Assembly (NCBI RefSeq): GCF_011090385.1
Contig: NZ_SEWW01000001.1
Coordinates: 372,001-436,000, forward strand
Source: Aquirufa beregesia
Lineage (GTDB): Bacteria; Bacteroidota; Bacteroidia; Cytophagales; Spirosomataceae
Reading direction: 5' to 3'
DNA length: 64,000 nucleotides
Below the pieces are notes generated by a model that saw only the letters and a program-made list of their open reading frames with translations, had not been told where the DNA came from and ran no database searches. A program made the position numbers and the translations under genes. Below, piece by piece: positions 9,269 to 18,465 of the stretch (position 1 is its first letter; the number at the start of each line of letters is the position of its first letter).

Positions 9269-10507
9269 ATGAATCTTAAGGAAAACGTATTTGAAGGACT
9301 AAGATCGATCAAAGGAAATTTGCTAAGAACGATATTAACGGCCTTAATCATTTCACTAGGAATTACTTCTTTAGTTGGAATTTTAACCGCCATTGACGGC
9401 ATTCAAAGTTCAGTGGACAATTCTTTTTCAGGATTGGGAGCCAATTCATTTGACATTAGAAACCGTCCAGCCATGCAAATAAGAAGAGAAGGTCAGAGGG
9501 AAAAAAGATTTAAAAATATTGATTACCGGCAAGCCTCCAAATACAAAGCACTCTTTAGTCCAAAAGGGAAAGTGTCTTTAAAAACCAATGTCAATTTCAA
9601 CGCTATAGCCAAACATGCCTCTAAAAAAACTAACCCCAATACTCGTTTAGTGGGTATAGATGATAATTTCATGGAATTAAAGGGTTATAAAGTTGGTATG
9701 GGAAGAAGTTTCTCTAATCAAGAGTTTCAACACGCTAATAATGTTTGTCTATTAGGAGTAGACGTCATTGATCAACTTTTTGAAAAAGAAAATCCCGTTA
9801 ATTCTGAAATTATAGTCTCTGGTCAAAAATTGAAAGTTGTGGGAATCTTAGAGAAAAAAGGAAGTATGATGGGAGGGGGAGATGACCGCGTGATCATGGT
9901 GCCTTTAGAAACAGGTAGAAAAATGGCTGTAGGAAGAAGTTTAACCTTTGATATTACCACTTCTTCAACTAAAGTAAAAAATCTGGATGATTTTATGGAA
10001 GAAGCAAGAGGAGCTATGCGCAGAGTAAGAATGGATCCCATAGGTACAGAAGATTCCTTTTCCATCGATCGTTCAGACTCTATAGCTAAAAGCTTTGGAA
10101 ACATCACTTCTTCCCTGAGAATCGGTGGTTTCGTCATTGGATTTATCACATTACTAGGGGCAGCTATTGCCTTAATGAATATTATGATGGTTTCGGTAAC
10201 GGAACGAACTCGAGAAATAGGTATTCGTAAATCCTTAGGAGCTACACCTTTCAGAATACTACAACAATTTCTCATTGAAGCGATTGTTATTTGTTTACTA
10301 GGTGGAATCGGGGGGATCATTTTAGCGATTCCCATCGGAAATTTAATTGCTCAAGGAATAAGTTCAGGTAGTGCAAGTTTTATTATCCCTTGGGTTTGGA
10401 TGATTACTGGTATCATTGTTTGTATTTTAGTTGGCTTATTTTCAGGAATTTATCCTGCATTTAAAGCTTCTAAATTAGACCCTGTAGATGCGCTACGCTA
10501 CGAATAA
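9269..10507 (+). CDS. MacB/FtsX-type ABC transporter permease
   Basis: Inner-membrane permease of the type VII (mechanotransmission) ABC group. It has the MacB topology: one N-terminal transmembrane segment (about 20-42), a periplasmic MacB core domain (about 50-270), then three C-terminal segments (about 283-305, 335-360 and 371-395). The FtsX motif VSVTERTREIGIRKSLGAT lies near 307-325 and the tail SGIYPAFKASKLDPVDALRYE is canonical. No ATPase domain is fused and no ATPase gene is adjacent; the nearest lone ATPase is at 12187, beyond a tRNA and xylB. Likely a lipoprotein, peptide or drug exporter subunit; cargo unknown. Confidence 0.92.
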   Translation: MNLKENVFEGLRSIKGNLLRTILTALIISLGITSLVGILTAIDGIQSSVDNSFSGLGANSFDIRNRPAMQIRREGQREKRFKNIDYRQASKYKALFSPKGKVSLKTNVNFNAIAKHASKKTNPNTRLVGIDDNFMELKGYKVGMGRSFSNQEFQHANNVCLLGVDVIDQLFEKENPVNSEIIVSGQKLKVVGILEKKGSMMGGGDDRVIMVPLETGRKMAVGRSLTFDITTSSTKVKNLDDFMEEARGAMRRVRMDPIGTEDSFSIDRSDSIAKSFGNITSSLRIGGFVIGFITLLGAAIALMNIMMVSVTERTREIGIRKSLGATPFRILQQFLIEAIVICLLGGIGGIILAIPIGNLIAQGISSGSASFIIPWVWMITGIIVCILVGLFSGIYPAFKASKLDPVDALRYE

Positions 10508-10530
10508 TAAAGAAATTATTAAATAGGTGC

Positions 10531-10561
10531 TTGATAAATCGAAGGATTTGAAGTACTTTTG
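10531..10561 (+). promoter_or_regulatory. Bacteroidota-type promoter for tRNA-Leu
   Basis: TTG at 10531-10533, a 20-base spacer, then TACTTTTG at 10554-10561. This matches the Bacteroidota primary sigma consensus (TTG / TAnnTTTG, 19-21 spacing). It ends 17 bases before the mature tRNA, the expected geometry for a short leader. Motif and spacing are seen directly; activity is inferred. Confidence 0.7.
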
Positions 10562-10578
10562 TGTCGCAATTAAGAATT

Positions 10579-10662
10579 GCCCAGATGGCGGAATTGGTAG
10601 ACGCGCTGGTCTCAAACACCCGTGGGTGCAAGCCCGTGCCGGTTCGACTCCGGCTCTGGGTA
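10579..10662 (+). tRNA. tRNA-Leu (anticodon CAA)
   Basis: A class II tRNA of 84 bases. The acceptor stem GCCCAGA pairs with TCTGGGT (first pair G-U), the D arm contains GGAATTGGTAGAC, the anticodon loop is CTCAAAC with CAA at 10613-10615, there is a long variable arm of about 15 bases (GGG/CCC stem), and the T arm is GCCGG-TTCGACT-CCGGC. The discriminator base is A at 10662 and CCA is not encoded. It reads the UUG codon. As I fold it, the anticodon stem has one U-C mismatch (positions 28-42), worth checking with a covariance model. Confidence 0.95.
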
Positions 10663-10663
10663 C

Positions 10664-10690
10664 AAGCCTCCTGAATTTCAGGAGGCTTTT
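10664..10690 (+). terminator. intrinsic terminator after tRNA-Leu
   Basis: AGCCTCCTGA (10665-10674) and TCAGGAGGCT (10678-10687) form a perfect 10-bp stem with a 3-base loop, followed by a T run. It starts two bases beyond the mature tRNA end and also sits just past the stop of the convergent xylB, so it may serve both, although the T tract is better on the plus strand. Confidence 0.85.
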
Positions 10691-10696
10691 ACTTTT

Positions 10697-12172
10697 TTAA
10701 GCAGGTAAGAAATTTTTCCAGTTGGCATATGCCTGTGCCGTTTCGTCAGCATATTTCAAATCTGGTTCAATTGTTCTTTTTATTTTCAATTTAGATACAG
10801 CCTCTTTCGGCGAATTATAATAACCGATTCCGATACCAGCACCCAAAGCTGCGCCCATGGCACCATCGGATTCCATCAAATCCACAGCTATTTGAGCCGC
10901 GTTGACAATACTTTGACTAAATACAGGACTTAAATACATATTAGCTAATCCTGCTTTTAATCGTTGAGGCGTAATACCCACCTTATCTAATAATTCGATA
11001 CCATAGACTAATGAAAAGGCGATACCTTCTTGTACGGATCGACTAATCTCTGCGGATTGATGGCGATTCAAATCCAATTGTTGAAAACTGGCACCAATCA
11101 CACGGTTTTGAAATATTCTTTCTGCTCCATTCCCAAAAGGCATCACAATTAAGCCTTTAGATCCAATTTCAGCCTGAGAAGCTACATCATTCATTTGTTG
11201 ATATGAACTGCTAGGAAAAAAGTTTTGCTTCAACCAGCGGTTCATAATCCCCGTTCCATTTATACACATCAAAACCCCAATTCTTCGTAATGTATTTTGG
11301 TAGTTCACGTGGGCAAAGGAATTTACCCGATTCCCTTGATCAAATTTTAACTCATCGCTCACACCATATACCACACCGGAAGTTCCAGCAGTGGTGGCAA
11401 TTTCACCAGGTTCTAAAACCCCTAGAGACAAGGCATTATTAGGCTGATCCCCAGCTTTATACGTCACTTTTACATATTCATTGAAACCAAGGCTTTTAGC
11501 TATTTCAGGTAAAATTTGACCGTGATCTGAAAAAACAGGTTGAATGGTTGGAAATAAATCAGCTGAAAAACCAAAATAAGTAAGCAATTCTGTTGAAATT
11601 CTATTTTGTTTAAAATCCCAAAAAATGCCTTCTGATAAAGAAGATGGGGTACAAGTTAAATTCCCCGTTAATTGAGCTCCGATGTAATCACCTGGTAAAA
11701 CAACATGTTTGATTTTTTCAAATATCTCAGGTTGGTTTTCTTTCACCCAAGCCAATTTCGCTGCAGTAAAATTACCCGGAGAGTTAAGTAAATGAGATTG
11801 ACAATATGCCTCCCCAAGAGCTTGGGCAGCCTTTTCTCCTAAAGCTCCAGCTCTAGAATCGCACCAAATAATGGAAGGTCTTAACACTTCCAGTTTTTCA
11901 TCCAATACTACCAAGCCATGCATTTGGTAAGAAATTCCTATGGCATGAATATCCAAAGGATTGTATGTACCCGAAGCATTTCCTTTAAAAATAGCTTGTT
12001 GCGTACAATTCCACCAATGTGCAGGATCTTGTTCCGCAAAGCCAGGTTGAGGAGAATAAATTTCATTTTCTGTCTCTGGATAGGAGCAAGAAAAAAGAAC
12101 TGTTTGCTTAGCAGCATCAACAATACTAACTTTAATCGAAGATGTGCCTACATCAATTCCACACAGTAGCAT
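10697..12172 (-). CDS. xylB: xylulokinase (FGGY carbohydrate kinase)
   Basis: Phosphorylates D-xylulose to xylulose 5-phosphate for the pentose phosphate pathway. The 491-residue protein has the FGGY layout: N-terminal phosphate-1 motif GIDVGTSSIK, QMHGLV near residue 80 and WCDSRA near 103, the catalytic aspartate in AGDQPNNA, and the ATP-binding TAGTSGVVYG. XylB is favoured over glycerol or rhamnulose kinases by the QMHGLV and WCDSRA motifs. No xylose isomerase or xylose transporter lies nearby. The start is the ATG 14 bases from the divergent ATPase start, so the promoters must overlap coding sequence. Confidence 0.88.
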   Translation of the reverse strand: MLLCGIDVGTSSIKVSIVDAAKQTVLFSCSYPETENEIYSPQPGFAEQDPAHWWNCTQQAIFKGNASGTYNPLDIHAIGISYQMHGLVVLDEKLEVLRPSIIWCDSRAGALGEKAAQALGEAYCQSHLLNSPGNFTAAKLAWVKENQPEIFEKIKHVVLPGDYIGAQLTGNLTCTPSSLSEGIFWDFKQNRISTELLTYFGFSADLFPTIQPVFSDHGQILPEIAKSLGFNEYVKVTYKAGDQPNNALSLGVLEPGEIATTAGTSGVVYGVSDELKFDQGNRVNSFAHVNYQNTLRRIGVLMCINGTGIMNRWLKQNFFPSSSYQQMNDVASQAEIGSKGLIVMPFGNGAERIFQNRVIGASFQQLDLNRHQSAEISRSVQEGIAFSLVYGIELLDKVGITPQRLKAGLANMYLSPVFSQSIVNAAQIAVDLMESDGAMGAALGAGIGIGYYNSPKEAVSKLKIKRTIEPDLKYADETAQAYANWKNFLPA

Positions 12173-12186
12173 AAAAAGTCATTTAA

Positions 12187-12936
12187 ATGTTAGAGATTCA
12201 AATTAATCACCACCAAGTTACAAGTCATTTTGCTTTAAACCATATACATTTCCAAGTAAAAGCAGGTGAAATATTTGCTCTCATAGGAAAAAGTGGCTCA
12301 GGGAAGAGTACCATAGCGAATATCGTAGTTGGTCAAACTGTTCAGCCAGAGGCTTCCATAAGAATTCAAGGAAGGGAATTGAACACTCAAATGGATCGTT
12401 TGATCAAAGTATTTAGAGAAGTGGGCTATGTCCCTCAAAATTTGCATTTAATGCCTCATCATACAGTAGAAGAATACCTTCGCCGATTAGGGCAAAAAAT
12501 GACATCCAAGGATTTAGAAAGATTCATTCAGAAAAATTTATTACGGTTTCGGCTTAAATCAGTCAGAAACACTAAAATCCAGCATCTATCAGGTGGTGAA
12601 AGGCAAAAATTAGCCCTATTAGAGGCCATCAGTAAACCGATCGAATTGTTAGTTTTAGATGAACCCTTTAGTCAGTTGGATACAGAACAAAAATTAGAAT
12701 TTTCCGAAATATTCAAACAGGTTGTTGAAGAAGAAAAGATACCATGCCTTCTTATCAGCCACGATTTAATGGATATATTAAGTTTAAGTCAACAGGTGGG
12801 AATTCTACATCAAGGTAAATTGATTTTCCTAGGTGATTGGGGACATTTTAAAAAATCCAAAAACAAACATGTCGTCAAATTACAACAAGCCATGTTTGTT
12901 TGGAAAGAAAAAATAGACGCACTAATCAAAGCTTGA
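12187..12936 (+). CDS. orphan ABC transporter ATP-binding protein
   Basis: A stand-alone 249-residue ABC ATPase. Walker A IGKSGSGKST lies near residues 33-42, the Q-loop is in GYVPQN, the signature is LSGGERQKLA, Walker B is LLVLDEPFSQLD and the switch histidine is in LISHDL. The C-terminal tail (about 215-249) is Lys-rich and not recognised. There is no permease beside it; the MacB-type permease at 9269 points the same way but is separated by tRNA-Leu and xylB. The two could be partners in trans, although MacB-class ATPases usually carry a LolD-like motif pattern that I do not clearly see. Its 3' end overlaps tatD by 15 bases. Confidence 0.85.
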   Translation: MLEIQINHHQVTSHFALNHIHFQVKAGEIFALIGKSGSGKSTIANIVVGQTVQPEASIRIQGRELNTQMDRLIKVFREVGYVPQNLHLMPHHTVEEYLRRLGQKMTSKDLERFIQKNLLRFRLKSVRNTKIQHLSGGERQKLALLEAISKPIELLVLDEPFSQLDTEQKLEFSEIFKQVVEEEKIPCLLISHDLMDILSLSQQVGILHQGKLIFLGDWGHFKKSKNKHVVKLQQAMFVWKEKIDALIKA

Positions 12937-13695
12937 ATAAGCTTTTAAAGCTCTAGCATTTTGACTCGTAATTTCGATTAATTCCGATACGTTTATCTCC
13001 CGATAATCAGCCAATTTTTGAGCAATTAAACCAAGATAAGCAGGACTATTAGGTTTACCACGATAGGGAACAGGACTTAAATAGGGAGCGTCTGTTTCTA
13101 ATACCAAATGAGTTAAAGGAACATGTTGAATATCCTGATACAGATTGGCATTTTTATAGGTTATTACTCCGCCTATACCCAAAGTAAAGCCTAAATCCAC
13201 TAGGGTATTAGCTTCTCTGGCATCCCCAGAGAAACAGTGAATAATCCCCGTTACATCTTTAAATTCTTTCTTTTTAAGAATTGCCAAAAGGTCTGCATAG
13301 GCTTTTCTACAGTGGACATCAATCCACAAATGATGTTCTAAAGCCCAATGACACTGGATTTCAAAAGCGGCGATTTGCTGAGATTTAAAACTTACATCCC
13401 AATAATAATCTAGGCCAATTTCTCCTATAGCCAGTACTTTTTTACTTTGTAATTCCTTTTCGAAAAAGGCTAATTGCTGCTCAAAATCTTCTTTTACATA
13501 AGTAGGATGCAGGCCCAACATAGGTTTGCAAAAATCCGAGTTTGACAGATATAAATTCCATAAAGCTTCCCAAGATGCTTGGTCACAATTAGGCAACCAA
13601 ACCTCTTCTATACCAGCTTGTATCATTTCAGCATAAGCGACATCCCATTGCTGGATAAAATATTCATCGTATAAATGGGCGTGAGTATCAATCAT
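12922..13695 (-). CDS. TatD-family metal-dependent hydrolase/DNase
   Basis: Cytoplasmic TIM-barrel metallo-hydrolase related to E. coli TatD and YcfH. The metal ligands are present: H5 and H7 in DTHAHLYD, the glutamate in AIGEIGLDYYWD, histidines in DVHCRKA and IIHCFSGD, and the aspartate in LETDAPYLSP. Length (257) is normal. Known members are 3'-5' exonucleases or D-aminoacyl-tRNA deacylase-like enzymes, so the substrate is open. Its start overlaps the stop of the deacetylase gene upstream (13692-13695), so the two are translationally coupled. Confidence 0.9.
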   Translation of the reverse strand: MIDTHAHLYDEYFIQQWDVAYAEMIQAGIEEVWLPNCDQASWEALWNLYLSNSDFCKPMLGLHPTYVKEDFEQQLAFFEKELQSKKVLAIGEIGLDYYWDVSFKSQQIAAFEIQCHWALEHHLWIDVHCRKAYADLLAILKKKEFKDVTGIIHCFSGDAREANTLVDLGFTLGIGGVITYKNANLYQDIQHVPLTHLVLETDAPYLSPVPYRGKPNSPAYLGLIAQKLADYREINVSELIEITSQNARALKAYSSFD

Positions 13696-14321
13696 AGGGC
13701 AGATAATTGAAAGCCATTGTCATAACAATAGGCTAAAAATTCGGGTAAAATAACTTTTAAATGTGGATAGGCTTTTTGGCTATCATGAAAAACAATGATA
13801 GAACCCGCTTGAATATTTTTTAGGCAATTTTCAGATATAGATAAAGGAGATAAACTCGCATTATAATCACCCGTTAACAAAGACCACATGTAAATAGGTC
13901 CCCATTCATGGGCCTTTTTGATTATTGCTCGATTGACTCGACCATAAGGAGGTCTAAATCCCACACTAGGAATAGCTAAGTCCAAAAACACATCATCACA
14001 GGCTATTTTATTGGCTACATAATCTTCATGAGTAACTTTCCAGGCATTGACATGATTCATGGTATGATTTCCCAAACTATGACCAGATACATGCACTCTT
14101 TGGGCTAGATCAGGAAATAGGCGCATATTCTTACCAATGCAAAAAAAAGTGGCTTTTGCCTGATATTTATCTAACTCTTCTAAGACAAAATTGGTAATTT
14201 CAGGACTAGGTCCATCGTCAAAAGTGAAATACACTTGATTTTCCTTCGCATCGGCTTTTTTATCCCAAATCAAACTGGGAAAAATGCTGGGTACTATTGA
14301 AGGTAAACGATGAATGAACAT
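13692..14321 (-). CDS. polysaccharide deacetylase family protein (NodB domain)
   Basis: Carbohydrate esterase family 4 type enzyme that would remove N-acetyl groups from a glycan such as peptidoglycan or a poly-N-acetylhexosamine. The NodB motifs are complete: TFDDGP with the catalytic base and metal aspartate, the metal histidines in GHSLGNHTMNH, RPPYG, and a late VFHDS with the catalytic histidine. The ATG at 14321 was chosen; a TTG codon at 14336 would add five residues but leaves only 5 bases to ruvC. No clear signal peptide, so the location is uncertain (the N-terminus MFIHRLPSIVPSIFPSLIW is mildly hydrophobic). Coupled to the tatD-like gene. Confidence 0.88.
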   Translation of the reverse strand: MFIHRLPSIVPSIFPSLIWDKKADAKENQVYFTFDDGPSPEITNFVLEELDKYQAKATFFCIGKNMRLFPDLAQRVHVSGHSLGNHTMNHVNAWKVTHEDYVANKIACDDVFLDLAIPSVGFRPPYGRVNRAIIKKAHEWGPIYMWSLLTGDYNASLSPLSISENCLKNIQAGSIIVFHDSQKAYPHLKVILPEFLAYCYDNGFQLSAL

Positions 14322-14341
14322 ATTTTTCAGATCCAATATTC

Positions 14342-14914
14342 ATGCAAATTACGAGTTCAGGTGCAGAAAAAATAATTTTAGGGATAGACCCAGGTACTCG
14401 CTTTTTGGGATATGGCTTATTAAAAATTGATAAAGCCAAAGTCACCGTCCTGCAATATGGTGTTTTAAACCTGACAAAATACACGACTCAAGGTGCCAAA
14501 TTTCTGAAGATTCATGAAAGAGTATTAGGCATCATAGAAGAATTCTTACCAGATGAAATAGCCATTGAATCTCCATTTTTTGGTAAAAATATTCAATCCA
14601 TGTTGAAATTAGGCCGTGTTCAAGGTATGGTCATGTCTTTGGCTTTTTCAAAAGGTATTCCCATTGTCGAATATGAGCCGAAAAAAATTAAGCAATCTGT
14701 AACAGGAAATGGCAATGCTTCTAAAGAACAAGTGGCCAAAATGGTGGAAGTGATAGCAGGCATCAAATTAGATACTAAATTATTTGATGCAACGGACGCT
14801 CTCGGCATAGCTATATGTCATCATTTCCACCAAAATAATATTTCTTCTTCAGTTAAAGGTACCAAAAAGGGCTGGGGGGCCTTTGTTTCTGAAAACCCAG
14901 AAAGAATTAAATAA
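14342..14914 (+). CDS. ruvC: crossover junction endodeoxyribonuclease RuvC
   Basis: Resolves Holliday junctions with RuvAB by symmetric nicking. The first acidic residue is D16 in LGIDPGTRFLGYG, the glutamate is in IAIESPFFGKN, and the late acidic cluster is DATDALGIAICHH near 140-152. Length 190 is typical. The start ATG lies 20 bases from the divergent deacetylase. The 3' end overlaps the convergent DUF255 gene by 8 bases. ruvA and ruvB are not in the window, a common arrangement in Bacteroidota. Confidence 0.95.
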   Translation: MQITSSGAEKIILGIDPGTRFLGYGLLKIDKAKVTVLQYGVLNLTKYTTQGAKFLKIHERVLGIIEEFLPDEIAIESPFFGKNIQSMLKLGRVQGMVMSLAFSKGIPIVEYEPKKIKQSVTGNGNASKEQVAKMVEVIAGIKLDTKLFDATDALGIAICHHFHQNNISSSVKGTKKGWGAFVSENPERIK

Positions 14915-16856
14915 TCTCTTTCCATTGCGCTTGTAATTCTTTCCAAGTACTGACAGGAGCTAAGCAATGATTTCCTACGCAAACTAAAAAATGTTTATCT
15001 TGAGGCAGATTATCCACAGGAATCAACGTACAATTCAAGGCGCGCAAAGAATCCAATAGTCCCTGATCCATGACAAAGGAATGATTGAATTTGATCATCG
15101 CTTGGGGATTTTCAAACCACTGAGAATAAATCCGTAACCAATTAGAAAAATAAGCTGGATTAGACTGAGCCTTCGACATGACAGTTTCCAACATTTGTTG
15201 AGCCCGCATCGTGCAATTGATTTGCGATTCAATTAAACCCAACCAAAGTAAAGCTTCGCAAAGCATAGAATTAGAAGAAGGACAAACCGAATCTGTGAAT
15301 TCAACCTTATCTGCAATTAATTCATTATCCATATTTTGTGCATAATGATATAAAGCAAAATTCTCCTCTTTGGATTCAAATAAATCGGTTGCTTTTTTAA
15401 CAATTTGATTAGCTATTTCTACATGTTTTTTGTCAAAAGAAATTAAATACAAGTGGATATAAGCTAAAGCAGTAGCCGCATAATCATCCAGAAATCCAAC
15501 GATGGGACTACCCGAATAAGTGGCTTGGTGTAAACAAGTTCCATCCGGTTTTAATAAATGTTTTTCTATAGCATCCGCTAAAGTCAATGCATCTTGTTTT
15601 ATCTCCGCAGAAAAAAGTGCCTGAGATGTAGAAACCAATCCAGATAGCACATAGGCATTCCATGCCAAAATTTGCTTGGTATCCGTTTCAGGTCTAATTC
15701 GAGTATTTCTTTCAGCTAACAGTAAGCCCAATTCATCCTTAAAAGTATTGTTAAGTACGGCCTCTTTTTTGAATAAGATGTTTCTAGCATCTTCCCAATT
15801 ACCATTAGGCAAAATGCTATAGGTACGATAAAAATCAGGGTTTTCTAAAGAGGATATAAGCTCATTAACTTCCTCGAAAGACCAAGTATAAAATAATCCT
15901 TCAATACCTTCACTATCAGCATCTAAGGATGCATAATATAGGCCATTTTTAGCCAACAATTCTGACTTTAAAAAATGAATTGTTTGTACCAGTACTTCAG
16001 CATATAAAGGATTTTTTGACCTTTGGGAGGCCGCTGCATAAGCTTCTAGTAATTGGCCATTATCATATAACATTTTTTCAAAATGAGGGGCAAACCACTC
16101 TGAATCAACAGAATAACGAGAGAAACCTCCTGCTAATTGATCAAATATACCTCCTTGAGCCATGCGGCTTAATTGCACATCAGAAGCCTGATAGGCATGG
16201 GTATGCTGAGCTAGTTTTTGGGGTGTTGATTCTAAATACTTTAATAAAGAAGGTAATGGAAACTTTGGCGCTTTATTCATTCCTCCGAATACGGGATCCA
16301 TATTGCCAACAATGATTTGTAGACTAGCAGGAATGAAACTAGGACTTGAATCTAAATCCATCATGTGAAATAATGAAGCATGGTCAGAAATGGCATTAGC
16401 AAATCCCTCCGCTGAAGCCTCTAATTCTGCACGATGTTCCACAAAGGCATTTTGAACAGAAGATAAAATATTCATCCATTTCGCCTTAGGAAAATAGGTT
16501 CCCCCATAAAAAGGTTTTTGAGAAGGCATTAAAAACACATTCAATGGCCAACCACCTGATAATCCCATTTGTTGGATAGCATCCATGTAAATCATATCCA
16601 CATCTGGTCTTTCTTCACGATCTACCTTGATATTAATAAAATGTTGATTCATCAAATCTGCTACTTCCTGATTCTCAAAACATTCTTTCTCCATGACATG
16701 GCACCAGTGGCAAGCAGCATAACCAATGCTGACTAGAATTAACTTATCCTCGTCTTTAGCTTGTTGCAAAGCTTCCTGACCCCATGGTTGCCAATGAACA
16801 GGATTATGCTGATGTTGTAACAAATAGGGGCTAACTTGATGTTGAAGCTTGTTCAT
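14907..16856 (-). CDS. DUF255 thioredoxin-fold protein (YyaL/spermatogenesis-associated 20 family)
   Basis: A 649-residue protein with an N-terminal thioredoxin-like domain (about 1-165) beginning with the family signature SPYLLQHQHNPVHWQPWG and carrying a CxxC-type pair, C49 and C52, in YAACHWCHVME. The rest (about 180-640) resembles an alpha/alpha-barrel like those of N-acylglucosamine 2-epimerase and glycosidase families (WFAPHFEKMLYDNGQLL, LDADSEGIEGLFYTW). Length is slightly below the usual 670-700. The biological reaction is not established for the family. No signal peptide, so cytoplasmic. It is divergent from the FAD oxidoreductase with only 40 bases between the starts. Confidence 0.9.
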   Translation of the reverse strand: MNKLQHQVSPYLLQHQHNPVHWQPWGQEALQQAKDEDKLILVSIGYAACHWCHVMEKECFENQEVADLMNQHFINIKVDREERPDVDMIYMDAIQQMGLSGGWPLNVFLMPSQKPFYGGTYFPKAKWMNILSSVQNAFVEHRAELEASAEGFANAISDHASLFHMMDLDSSPSFIPASLQIIVGNMDPVFGGMNKAPKFPLPSLLKYLESTPQKLAQHTHAYQASDVQLSRMAQGGIFDQLAGGFSRYSVDSEWFAPHFEKMLYDNGQLLEAYAAASQRSKNPLYAEVLVQTIHFLKSELLAKNGLYYASLDADSEGIEGLFYTWSFEEVNELISSLENPDFYRTYSILPNGNWEDARNILFKKEAVLNNTFKDELGLLLAERNTRIRPETDTKQILAWNAYVLSGLVSTSQALFSAEIKQDALTLADAIEKHLLKPDGTCLHQATYSGSPIVGFLDDYAATALAYIHLYLISFDKKHVEIANQIVKKATDLFESKEENFALYHYAQNMDNELIADKVEFTDSVCPSSNSMLCEALLWLGLIESQINCTMRAQQMLETVMSKAQSNPAYFSNWLRIYSQWFENPQAMIKFNHSFVMDQGLLDSLRALNCTLIPVDNLPQDKHFLVCVGNHCLAPVSTWKELQAQWKEII

Positions 16857-16896
16857 TAAAAGAGAGGATTTTTGTAAATTCGTACAAATTTACACG

Positions 16897-18456
16897 ATGT
16901 TAGAACTAAAAGATTTTGTAGTCAGTCCAGAAATCGCTCATTCTCCTGAATTGCTTCGAGCCTTTCTTATTTCTGAATTAGGCACAAATCTATTAAATAG
17001 CTGCCAATATCGAATCGAGAAAAAATCGATTGATGCGAGAAGCAGACAAATAAAAGTAAATCTAAGAATTGGCTTTTATGAAAAAACACATGATTTCTCT
17101 GTACAATATCAGACTAAATTAAATCCTCTCAAAACGAATGCGACACAAGTTATCATTGTTGGAAGTGGTCCAGCTGGCTTATTTGCAGCTATCCGACTTA
17201 TTCAATTGGGGATTAAACCCATCGTTTTAGAAAGAGGAAAAGATGTTCGTGAAAGAAGAAGAGATTTAGCTGCCATCAATCGATTTAATATCGTCGATTC
17301 TGACAGTAATTATTGTTTTGGTGAAGGGGGAGCAGGAACCTATTCCGATGGAAAATTATATACCAGAAGTACCAAAAGGGGTGATATTAAGTCCGTCTTG
17401 GAAACTTTTGTCGCCCATGGTGCTGATAGTAATATACTATATGAAGCCCATCCCCATATAGGTACCAATAAATTACCTGCCATTATTGCATCCATGAGAG
17501 ACGCCATTATTGAGGCAGGGGGGGAGGTGCATTTCCATCAAAGAGTCACTGATTTTATTATTCAAAACAAGCAGATCAAAGGAGTTATTACTGCTCAAAA
17601 TCAAGAGTATAAAGCTGATAAACTACTTTTAGCTACTGGGCATTCGGCACGTGACATTTTTGAACTATTAAGACAAAAAAACATATTGATTGAGTCCAAA
17701 GGTTTTGCTATTGGTGTTCGGATAGAGCATCGACAAGCTTTAATAGATACATGTCAATATAAAACCCAACAAAGACCTGAGTATTTACCACCAGCAAGTT
17801 TTAGTTTAGTGAGTCAAACAAAATTCAAAGGCTTACAGCGGGGAGTATTCTCTTTTTGCATGTGTCCTGGAGGTTTTATTGTTCCATCAGCTACTAGCCA
17901 AAATCAGGTTGTAGTGAATGGTATGTCTCCATCTCGACGAGATTCCCACTATGCCAATTCGGGCATTGTGGTGAGTTTATTGGAAAATGATTGGGCTGCA
18001 TTTAAATCTGAAGGAGCTCTAGCAGGTATGTATTTGCAGGAATCATTAGAGCAAAAGGCTCATGAATTGTCTGGTGCTACCCAGAAAGCCATTTCACAAT
18101 TAACACTAGATTTTATTCAAAAAAAGACGAGTAAGTCCTTTCATGAAACATCCTATGTCCCTGGATTAATACCAGGTGAAATGCGGGAATTTTTACCTGA
18201 TTTTATTGCTGAACCTTTGGCCTTAGGTTTAAGTGACTTTAATAGAAAGATCCCTACTTTTTCGAGTAATATTGGGCAAATCATAGGATTAGAAAGTAGA
18301 ACATCTTCTCCGGTTAAAATTCCCAGAGATCAGGAAAGCTTGGAGCACCCACAAATCAAAGGATTATACCCTTGCGGGGAAGGAGCAGGATATGCTGGAG
18401 GAATTATGTCGGCGGCATTAGATGGTATTCGTTGTGCTGAAGCCATGTCAAAATAA
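16897..18456 (+). CDS. FAD-dependent oxidoreductase of an uncharacterised family
   Basis: A 519-residue flavoprotein. An N-terminal ferredoxin-like or RNA-binding-like region of about 80 residues precedes the Rossmann FAD motif VIIVGSGPAGLFAA (near 84-97). It continues with GEGGAGTYSDGKLYTR, LLLATGHSARD, and the C-terminal FAD motif GLYPCGEGAGYAGGIMSAA. These are hallmarks of a widespread family annotated only as NAD(P)/FAD-dependent oxidoreductase or FAD-utilizing dehydrogenase. I chose the ATG at 16897; an upstream TTG at 16849 would overlap the divergent gene and adds a non-conserved segment. It leads a co-directional run with Nudix, parC and an MFS gene. Confidence 0.85.
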   Translation: MLELKDFVVSPEIAHSPELLRAFLISELGTNLLNSCQYRIEKKSIDARSRQIKVNLRIGFYEKTHDFSVQYQTKLNPLKTNATQVIIVGSGPAGLFAAIRLIQLGIKPIVLERGKDVRERRRDLAAINRFNIVDSDSNYCFGEGGAGTYSDGKLYTRSTKRGDIKSVLETFVAHGADSNILYEAHPHIGTNKLPAIIASMRDAIIEAGGEVHFHQRVTDFIIQNKQIKGVITAQNQEYKADKLLLATGHSARDIFELLRQKNILIESKGFAIGVRIEHRQALIDTCQYKTQQRPEYLPPASFSLVSQTKFKGLQRGVFSFCMCPGGFIVPSATSQNQVVVNGMSPSRRDSHYANSGIVVSLLENDWAAFKSEGALAGMYLQESLEQKAHELSGATQKAISQLTLDFIQKKTSKSFHETSYVPGLIPGEMREFLPDFIAEPLALGLSDFNRKIPTFSSNIGQIIGLESRTSSPVKIPRDQESLEHPQIKGLYPCGEGAGYAGGIMSAALDGIRCAEAMSK

Positions 18457-18465
18457 TACATCCAG

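Noticed and set aside
9823-10335. A 170-codon open frame on the minus strand
   Set aside because: It lies wholly inside the MacB-type permease gene, has no recognisable motif and an odd composition typical of an antisense shadow.
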